Below are positions 7,193-11,724 of a DNA stretch of 11,724 nucleotides, one piece after another (within the stretch, counting starts at the first letter, position 1; each line of letters starts with the position of its first letter). This DNA is from CAYZEZ01 sp964477295 (GTDB lineage Bacteria; Bacteroidota; Bacteroidia; Bacteroidales; SM23-62): assembly GCA_964477295.1 (NCBI GenBank), contig CAYZEZ010000149.1, positions 1-11,724 on the forward strand, written 5' to 3'. Below the pieces are notes generated by a model. The model saw nothing but the letters and a program-made list of their open reading frames with translations, made no database searches and was not told where the DNA came from. A program made the translations under genes and the position numbers.

Positions 7193-8458
7193 ATGATAGT
7201 ATTTAAATTTGGAGGCGCTTCGGTAAAAGAGGCGGATGCCGTAAGAAATGTAGCTGCCATCCTGGAAAGGTATCCCGATGATAAAATTGTTGTGGTAATT
7301 TCCGCTATGGGTAAAACCACCAATGCGTTTGAAATGATCGTGGATCACTATATTAATAGCAGGAAAAAGGAATTAGGCCAGGCTATCGGGGAGCTAAAGG
7401 AATTCCACCTTAAAATTGTCAAAGACCTGTTTCCTGATCCCGGGAATAAATTTCATGGTGAATTAGAGGTTTTGTTTGGTAAGCTGGAAGAGAGGCTGGA
7501 GAAACAACCCACTATGAATTATGATTTTGATTACGACCAGATCGTACCGTTCGGGGAATTGATTTCCACTACCATTGTCTCCGCCTATTTGAATGATACC
7601 GGTCTGGAAAACCAGTGGATCGATATAAGGAAATATCTGAAGAGCAACAATACATTCAGGGAGGCACGGATCGACTGGGAACTGTCTGAAAAGCTGATGA
7701 AAGGGGCATTGAATTTCAAAAGGACGCGCTTATATATTACCCAGGGCTTTATTGCTTCCACCATTAATGATATTACCACTACCCTTGGCAGGGAGGGATC
7801 AGATTTCACAGCTGCAATCATTGCTTATATTCTCAGGGCGGAGCATGTGACCATCTGGAAGGATGTGCCAGGTGTACTGAATGCCGATCCCAAATGGTTC
7901 GACAATACGATTAAGCTGGATAAAATTTCATATCTGGATGCTATAGAACTGGCCTATTATGGTGCCAGCGTAATACATCCCAAGACAATCAAACCCTTGC
8001 AGAACAGGAACATTAACCTATATATCAAGTCATTCATTCTTCCGGGTGAAGAGGGGACCCTGGTAGGCAACTTAACCTATGATAAGCTGATCCCTTCATT
8101 CATTTTTAATATGGACCAGGTGTTAATAAGAATTTCTCCGAAAGATTTTTCATTTATAGCGGAGGATAGCCTGGAGGTTATTTTTGGCTACCTCTCAAAG
8201 CATGGGGTAAAGATCGGGCTGATGCAGAATTCGGCCGTGAGTTTCCAGATCTGCATTACCAATGACAAGAGGAAGGTAAGGAACCTTGTCGACGACCTTG
8301 AAAAGGAGTTTAAGGTTACCTATGAAACAGGACTTGAACTTATAACCATTCGTTATTTCGACCGGTCGACGATTGATCGTGTGATGATCAACAAGGAACT
8401 TCTGCTGGAGCAAACCTATAAGCAAAATATCCAATTGATAGTCAGGGATAAAGAATGA
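7193..8458 (+). CDS. lysC: Aspartate kinase (monofunctional)
   Basis: This cytosolic enzyme phosphorylates L-aspartate to 4-phospho-L-aspartate, the entry to lysine, threonine, methionine and diaminopimelate synthesis. The 421 residues carry the kinase motifs KFGGASV at the N-terminus (5-11), ITQGFIAS, TLGREGSDFTAA (about 196-207), WKDVPGVLNADPKWF (about 221-235) and LDAIELAYYGASVIHPKTI (about 249-267). From about residue 300 onward, two ACT-like regulatory segments follow (VLIRISPKDFSFIAEDSLEV and a second one ending TYKQNIQLIVRDKE), which in this family bind lysine or threonine for feedback inhibition; which effector applies cannot be read from the sequence. No homoserine dehydrogenase domain is fused. 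The ATG at 7193 is preceded by an A/T-rich leader without a Shine-Dalgarno sequence, normal for Bacteroidota. It stands alone and is divergent from the truncated fbp and mfd. Confidence 0.96.
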   Translation: MIVFKFGGASVKEADAVRNVAAILERYPDDKIVVVISAMGKTTNAFEMIVDHYINSRKKELGQAIGELKEFHLKIVKDLFPDPGNKFHGELEVLFGKLEERLEKQPTMNYDFDYDQIVPFGELISTTIVSAYLNDTGLENQWIDIRKYLKSNNTFREARIDWELSEKLMKGALNFKRTRLYITQGFIASTINDITTTLGREGSDFTAAIIAYILRAEHVTIWKDVPGVLNADPKWFDNTIKLDKISYLDAIELAYYGASVIHPKTIKPLQNRNINLYIKSFILPGEEGTLVGNLTYDKLIPSFIFNMDQVLIRISPKDFSFIAEDSLEVIFGYLSKHGVKIGLMQNSAVSFQICITNDKRKVRNLVDDLEKEFKVTYETGLELITIRYFDRSTIDRVMINKELLLEQTYKQNIQLIVRDKE

Positions 8459-8461
8459 GAT

Positions 8462-8486
8462 GAATAACGAATTTTGAATTTTTAAG
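8462..8486 (+). repeat. GAATNNN heptad repeat behind lysC
   Basis: Three tandem heptads GAATAAC, GAATTTT, GAATTTT begin three bases after the lysC stop codon. The stop itself lies in a further GAATGA. The 25-base stretch agrees at 22 positions with the minus-strand copy at 10991-11015 behind the glycosyltransferase gene. Both copies have the GAAT strand as the coding strand of the gene just ended. Confidence 0.6.
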
Positions 8487-8526
8487 TGAGGGTGTTTTGA
8501 TTGCCGTCTGCATCAGCTGACGAATT

Positions 8527-8583
8527 CAGGCTTAATAGAGGCCATCGGGGCTTTAGGCCTCAATAGTTTATTTGTTAAGCCTG
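8527..8583. other. Nested inverted repeats upstream of the flavodoxin gene
   Basis: Outer arms CAGGCTTAA (8527-8535) and TTAAGCCTG (8575-8583) are perfectly complementary over 9 bp. Inside them, GAGGCC (8538-8543) and GGCCTC (8556-8561) form a second 6-bp stem with a 12-base loop. The two are separated by 2 bases on the left and 13 AT-rich bases on the right. The structure ends 19 bases before the flavodoxin ATG, and AGAAAAGG (8591-8598) behind it may act as a ribosome-binding site. It could be a 3' end for the lysC transcript or a leader structure; TTTATTTG at 8567-8574 also resembles a -7 promoter box. It resembles no riboswitch I know. Confidence 0.45.
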
Positions 8584-8602
8584 GCATCGGAGAAAAGGCC
8601 AC

Positions 8603-9097
8603 ATGAATATATTAATAGTATACGGGACAAAGTTTGGCTGGACCAGGAGAACAGCTGAGTATCTTGGAGAGGTATTACGCGACCGGTTTAACCACCGGGC
8701 CGTTGTATCAGATTACAAGCTGGACAAAGGATTAAAGAAGAAGATTAAGGACTTTGACCTGGTTATTGCAGGATCTTCTATTGTTTCAGGAATGTGGAAA
8801 CCAGGAGTAAAGAGTTTTTTAAGGAAATACAAAAATGATTTTCAAAAACTGGCCATTTTTGTGACAGCAGCCAGTACACTTCAAAGGGCTATAGACAATG
8901 GGCAATCTATAGCGGATGGCAGGGCCCTGGCCAGAGAAAAATACATTGAACCGGTAAAACAGAAGTTCCAGCTTGTGGTCATAGCAGAAACCGTTTTTGG
9001 AGGACAAAAGGGGAAAGAGCACAAAATAAAGTTCAATAACTGGAACAAAGATGATATTGCCGAGTGGGCAAACGAGATGAATGAATTATTAATTTAA
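8603..9097 (+). CDS. Flavodoxin-domain protein (HemG-like fold)
   Basis: This 164-residue soluble protein has a flavodoxin fold, which binds FMN. The first strand and phosphate-binding loop are ILIVYGTKFGWTRRTAEYL (residues 3-21), the second flavin loop is IAGSSIVSGMWKPGVKSFLR (55-74), and LAIFVTAAS (83-91) is the third nucleotide-facing strand. The ASIxxGxWxP-like pattern and the length recall the flavodoxin-domain family that includes protoporphyrinogen oxidase HemG, but no haem gene is nearby and I would not call it HemG. A role as a small electron carrier or quinone/thiol-linked oxidoreductase is possible. The ATG at 8603 has AGAAAAGG five bases upstream and places the phosphate loop correctly. 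Its stop overlaps the 3' end of the convergent lipoprotein gene by 9 bases. It may have its own promoter, as 144 bases separate it from lysC. Confidence 0.8.
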   Translation: MNILIVYGTKFGWTRRTAEYLGEVLRDRFNHRAVVSDYKLDKGLKKKIKDFDLVIAGSSIVSGMWKPGVKSFLRKYKNDFQKLAIFVTAASTLQRAIDNGQSIADGRALAREKYIEPVKQKFQLVVIAETVFGGQKGKEHKIKFNNWNKDDIAEWANEMNELLI

Positions 9098-9577
9098 TCT
9101 CACCTTAAATAGCGGATCATAACCTACCAGAAAACCGTCTGAGTTGAATGTTTCAGTACCCAGGCGGATTTCAAAAACCCTTTTGGTCATTGTCATATTT
9201 ATCTTATCAAAATACCAGGCTTCAACAAACTGGAATTTTCCTATTTGATCCCTTATGACCTCTCCATCTTTTTCCATAGTCCTAAGTTTGGCGGGGGAGA
9301 TTTTTTTATCTTCGAATATATCGAAAGCGGAGATTGTTTCATTATAAATTCCCTCGAATAGGATATCGATGAGATCTTCGCGCCTGAGGTCCTTCAGGCA
9401 CTCAGCTGTCCATAAATCGGTTGAATCGGGATTTTTCACAACAACATCATAGGTAACCAGGCTGGAGAGGGTATCAGCCCCTGTATGAATCAGATCTGAA
9501 TCTGCAGCTTTAGGAATATCTTTGCAGGAAAACACGATCAGGAAAAGGATCAAAAACAATAGAACGGTTCGTCTCAT
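9089..9577 (-). CDS. Small lipoprotein of unknown function
   Basis: The 162 residues begin MRRTVLLFLILFLIVFSC, a lipoprotein signal peptide with the lipidated Cys at residue 18 followed by KD; the Asp at +2 does not dictate retention in Bacteroidota as it does in E. coli. The mature part has a Ser/Asp-rich linker, then a compact domain with LRREDLIDILFEGIYNETI (about 68-86), a charged helix and the strand pattern FQFVEAWYFDKINMTMTKRV (about 115-134), ending YDPLFKVRL. The E-x-W-Y-F-D ... MTKRV strand pair loosely recalls the GldN/PorN proteins of type IX secretion, which is a resemblance only. The start at 9577 is preferred over an upstream in-frame ATG at 9613 because it gives a clean signal peptide and sits 10 bases after pyrC. 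It is probably the last gene of a glycosyltransferase-pyrC-lipoprotein transcript. Confidence 0.75.
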   Translation of the reverse strand: MRRTVLLFLILFLIVFSCKDIPKAADSDLIHTGADTLSSLVTYDVVVKNPDSTDLWTAECLKDLRREDLIDILFEGIYNETISAFDIFEDKKISPAKLRTMEKDGEVIRDQIGKFQFVEAWYFDKINMTMTKRVFEIRLGTETFNSDGFLVGYDPLFKVRLN

Positions 9578-9587
9578 AGTGTTAATA

Positions 9588-10952
9588 TTAACGGTTGAAT
9601 TGCAGCCTGACACCCTTGGTTTCCGGATTTATCTTTGATTGAATTGCATCTCCCGTTGCATTATCATAGACCAAATGCCCGTTTACGAATGTATAGGCTA
9701 CGCTTGATTGAAAGGTTTGATTTAAAAGGGGAGACCAGCCACATTTATATCTGATATTTTCTTTGGTAACGGTCCAGGGTGAATCAGGATCAACAATCAC
9801 CAGGTCGGCCCAGTAGCCTTTCCTGATATAGCCCCGGCGGTCAACATCAAACAGGTCGGCCGGGGCATGGCACATTTTCTGAACGATTTTTTCGAGAGGG
9901 ATAGTGTTTTGGTGATAGAATTCGAGCATGATCAGGAGGGAATGCTGCACAAGTGGTCCGCCCGAGGGTACTTTAATGTAGATGTTCGATTTTTCTGCAA
10001 GGGTATGGGGTGCATGGTCGGTAGCCACCACATCGAGCCGGTCTGACAACAGTCCGTTCATCAAACCTTCCCTGTCGGTTGCCGTTTTAATAGCCGGGTT
10101 CCATTTTATTTGGTTTCCGAGCCTGTCATACTGGCTCATATCAAACCAGAGATGGTGAACGCAAACTTCAGCCGTGATCCGTTTATCTTTCGTGAAGGGG
10201 ACGGGGTCAAACAGATCAAGTTCTTTCCAGGTTGACAGGTGCAGGACATGCAACCTTGAGTTATATTTCCGGGCCAGTTGAACGGCAAGGGATGAGGAAA
10301 TATAACAAGCATTTTCACTTCTTATTTCAGGGTGAAGTGAAACAGGAATATCTTCCCCGTATTTATCCTTATAGAAAGCAAGGTTTTTTTGAATGGTTCC
10401 TTCGTCTTCACAATGGGTGGCTATAATAACAGGCGATTCAGAGAAGATCCCTTTCAGGGTTTTTGGATTATCGACCAGCATGTTGCCTGTGGAAGCTCCC
10501 ATAAAGACCTTAACACCACACGATTTTTTAGGATCCAGTTTTTTTATTTCGGTTAGGTTATCATTGGTGCCCCCCAGGTAAAATGAAAAGTTAGCCAGGG
10601 ATTTTTCTGCTGCCAGTTCATGTTTTTGTTCAAGCAGGTCGAGTGTAATGGTTTGGGGATTGGTATTTGGCATTTCCATGAAGGAAGTGACCCCCCCCGC
10701 CACTGCAGCTGCGGACTCCGATTCGATGTCAGCCTTGTGGGTGAGGCCGGGTTCCCTGAAATGTACCTGGTCATCGATCACGCCGGGGAATATCCATTTG
10801 CCTCTGGCGGATATGACTTCACATCCCGGGCAAGCATATTTTTCACCCGGAAGTATGATCTTTTCTATTTTTTCATTGCGAATATGAAGATCGGCAGTGA
10901 AGATCTTTCCTTCATTTACTATTTGTCCGTCTTTTATAAGGATGTCCTTCAT
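9588..10952 (-). CDS. pyrC: Dihydroorotase (type I)
   Basis: Dihydroorotase converts N-carbamoyl-L-aspartate to dihydroorotate in pyrimidine synthesis, using zinc in an amidohydrolase barrel. The 454 residues show the metal motif region GVIDDQVHFREPGL (57-70), the substrate segment MEMPNTNP (92-99), GVKVFMGASTGN (146-157) with a Lys that may be carboxylated (K148), His ligands in ATHCED (H180) and HVLHLS (H234, H237), the substrate Asn/Lys segment KWNPAIKT (283-290) and the catalytic Asp in ATDHAPHT (D312). The usual HxH of the first motif is QxH here: Gln62 replaces the first His. I recall this DDQVHFREPG form from other Bacteroidota dihydroorotases, so it is probably a lineage trait and not a defect. 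The ATG at 10952 precedes the normal MKDILIKDGQIV strand. It follows the glycosyltransferase by 75 bases and the lipoprotein gene begins 10 bases after it. Confidence 0.95.
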   Translation of the reverse strand: MKDILIKDGQIVNEGKIFTADLHIRNEKIEKIILPGEKYACPGCEVISARGKWIFPGVIDDQVHFREPGLTHKADIESESAAAVAGGVTSFMEMPNTNPQTITLDLLEQKHELAAEKSLANFSFYLGGTNDNLTEIKKLDPKKSCGVKVFMGASTGNMLVDNPKTLKGIFSESPVIIATHCEDEGTIQKNLAFYKDKYGEDIPVSLHPEIRSENACYISSSLAVQLARKYNSRLHVLHLSTWKELDLFDPVPFTKDKRITAEVCVHHLWFDMSQYDRLGNQIKWNPAIKTATDREGLMNGLLSDRLDVVATDHAPHTLAEKSNIYIKVPSGGPLVQHSLLIMLEFYHQNTIPLEKIVQKMCHAPADLFDVDRRGYIRKGYWADLVIVDPDSPWTVTKENIRYKCGWSPLLNQTFQSSVAYTFVNGHLVYDNATGDAIQSKINPETKGVRLQFNR

Positions 10953-10990
10953 ATATATAATAATATTTAATAGACCGGGAGAACCTTATA

Positions 10991-11029
10991 CTTCGAAATT
11001 CATAATTCGTTATTCGATATTCACCATTC
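10991..11029 (-). repeat. GAATNNN heptad repeat behind the glycosyltransferase
   Basis: Read on the plus strand these are five tandem NNNATTC heptads (GAAATTC, ATAATTC, GTTATTC, GATATTC, ACCATTC; 10995-11029); on the minus strand they are GAATNNN units that begin within the stop codon region of the glycosyltransferase gene and fill about half of the gap to pyrC. The distal 25 bases (10991-11015) match the repeat behind lysC at 22 positions. Confidence 0.65.
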
Positions 11030-11724
11030 AATTCGCTTTTTCATATATCCGGAACCAACTCCCGATTTTCATCTTAATAACTCCCCAGACAGCTTCATAA
11101 ACGATCTTTCCCGACATTTTTGAATAGCCCAGTTTTCGGTCAGTGAAGATGATAGGGATTTCAACGATATTAAAACCATGTTTCCATGCGGTGAATTTCA
11201 TTTCAATCTGGAATGCATACCCTTTGAAGCGGATCTTTTCCAGGTTAATGGTTTCGAGTACTTTTTTCCGGTAGCATTTAAAGCCAGCCGTGGCATCGTG
11301 AATTTTCATCCGGGTAATGGCCCGGACATACACGGAGGCAAAATAGGAGATAAGTACCCTGCCCATTGGCCAGTTCACTACATTAACACCTGATTTATAC
11401 CTCGATCCTATGGAGAGGTCGGCCCCATTCTGACAGGCATCATATAATCTTATAAGGTCGTCGGGATTATGGGAGAAATCGGCATCCATCTCGAATATCC
11501 ATTCGTAGGATTGGTCGATGGCCCATTTAAATCCGGTGATATAGGCGGTTCCTAAACCAAGTTTTCCCTGTCGTTCAATCAGGTTTAATCTCGCATCATA
11601 TTCTTTTTGAAGGTCCTTAACAATTTGTCCGGTTCCATCGGGTGAACCATCATCAACGATCAGGACATCGAACGATGGTTTCAGGGACAGGACTTTTCTC
11701 AACATTTTTTCGATGTTTTCCTTT
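11028..11724 (-). CDS. DPM1-like polyprenol-phosphate glycosyltransferase (5' end beyond window)
   Basis: The last 231 residues of a family 2 glycosyltransferase are visible. The frame is open to the right edge with KENIEKMLRKV, which normally follows the N-terminal PTYNE motif, so only about 10-20 residues are missing and the internal ATG at 11705 is not the start. Motifs: IVDDGSPDGTG (22-32 of the visible part, nucleotide-sugar binding), GKLGLGTAY (53-61), the DxD-type metal site EMDADFSHNP (78-87), IGSRYKSGV (105-113), ATAGFKCYRKKVL (144-156) and FQIEMKFTAW (171-180). This is the pattern of dolichol/polyprenol-phosphate mannose synthases, which load a sugar, usually mannose, from a nucleotide sugar onto a lipid phosphate at the inner membrane. 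It ends with GSWFRIYEKAN and has no C-terminal membrane segments, so it is of the short DPM1 type. It is probably co-transcribed with pyrC, although the two have no known metabolic link. Confidence 0.93.
   Translation of the reverse strand, partial: KENIEKMLRKVLSLKPSFDVLIVDDGSPDGTGQIVKDLQKEYDARLNLIERQGKLGLGTAYITGFKWAIDQSYEWIFEMDADFSHNPDDLIRLYDACQNGADLSIGSRYKSGVNVVNWPMGRVLISYFASVYVRAITRMKIHDATAGFKCYRKKVLETINLEKIRFKGYAFQIEMKFTAWKHGFNIVEIPIIFTDRKLGYSKMSGKIVYEAVWGVIKMKIGSWFRIYEKAN

Noticed and set aside
8459..8602. FMN or other known riboswitch upstream of the flavodoxin gene
   Set aside because: None of the conserved core sequences of the FMN aptamer (such as the AGGGGUGAAAGUCCC-like core) is present, only simple inverted repeats.
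9578..9613. Longer lipoprotein start at 9613
   Set aside because: It would overlap pyrC and put a 12-residue polar extension before a perfect lipoprotein signal peptide; the ATG at 9577 is better.
10620..10970. Open plus-strand frame of 116 codons antisense to pyrC
   Set aside because: It is opposite the conserved N-terminal half of dihydroorotase and shows no family motif.
11703..11705. ATG at 11705 as start of the glycosyltransferase
   Set aside because: The frame continues upstream with KENIEK, the usual continuation of the PTYNE motif, so the true start lies outside the window.
1..11724. Defence system, mobile element or other new multi-gene system
   Set aside because: All genes match housekeeping or envelope families; no transposase, integrase, nuclease toxin, reverse transcriptase or CRISPR-like spacing was found.

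Overview
The window looks like ordinary chromosomal DNA from a member of the Bacteroidota, probably an uncultured Bacteroidales- or Marinilabiliales-like lineage. The evidence is AT-leaning base composition, promoter-like boxes of the Bacteroidota type (TTTG ... TAnnTTTG), very weak Shine-Dalgarno usage, AQ-type signal-peptide ends, and the families present: a Bacteroidota-type dihydroorotase with the DDQVHFREPG motif, and the coaX / outer-membrane protein / TPR cluster. I see no tRNA or rRNA, insertion sequence, CRISPR array, phage gene or defence system. Coding density is high and no gene-free stretch exceeds 150 bases.

Left part (1-6749, minus strand, transcribed right to left): mfd (transcription-repair coupling factor), then a 65-bp gap holding a perfect 16-bp palindrome, then coaX (type III pantothenate kinase). 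CoaX overlaps an outer-membrane beta-barrel protein by 8 bp. Ten bases later comes a secreted TPR protein that runs off the left edge. The last three genes are very probably one transcript.

Middle (6750-9097): the most unusual item is a 79-codon minus-strand frame (6813-7052) that is unmistakably the N-terminal domain of class I fructose-1,6-bisphosphatase. It stops just where the catalytic part should begin, and nothing of the remaining three quarters of the enzyme is left before mfd. A promoter-like element is still present upstream. Divergently transcribed are a monofunctional aspartate kinase (lysine/threonine/methionine branch) and, after a 144-bp gap rich in repeats and inverted repeats, a small flavodoxin-fold protein.

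Right part (9089-11724, minus strand): a DPM1-like family 2 glycosyltransferase (5' end outside the window), dihydroorotase (pyrC), and a small lipoprotein that ends tail-to-tail with, and overlaps, the flavodoxin gene by 9 bp.

The genes are mostly housekeeping: DNA repair, CoA, pyrimidine and aspartate-family biosynthesis, and envelope functions. I do not see a new multi-gene system. The points worth following up are the truncated fbp, a GAATNNN heptad repeat that recurs right behind the stop codons of two unrelated genes in the same orientation, two hairpin-forming intergenic elements, and a Gln in place of the usual first metal-binding His of PyrC.
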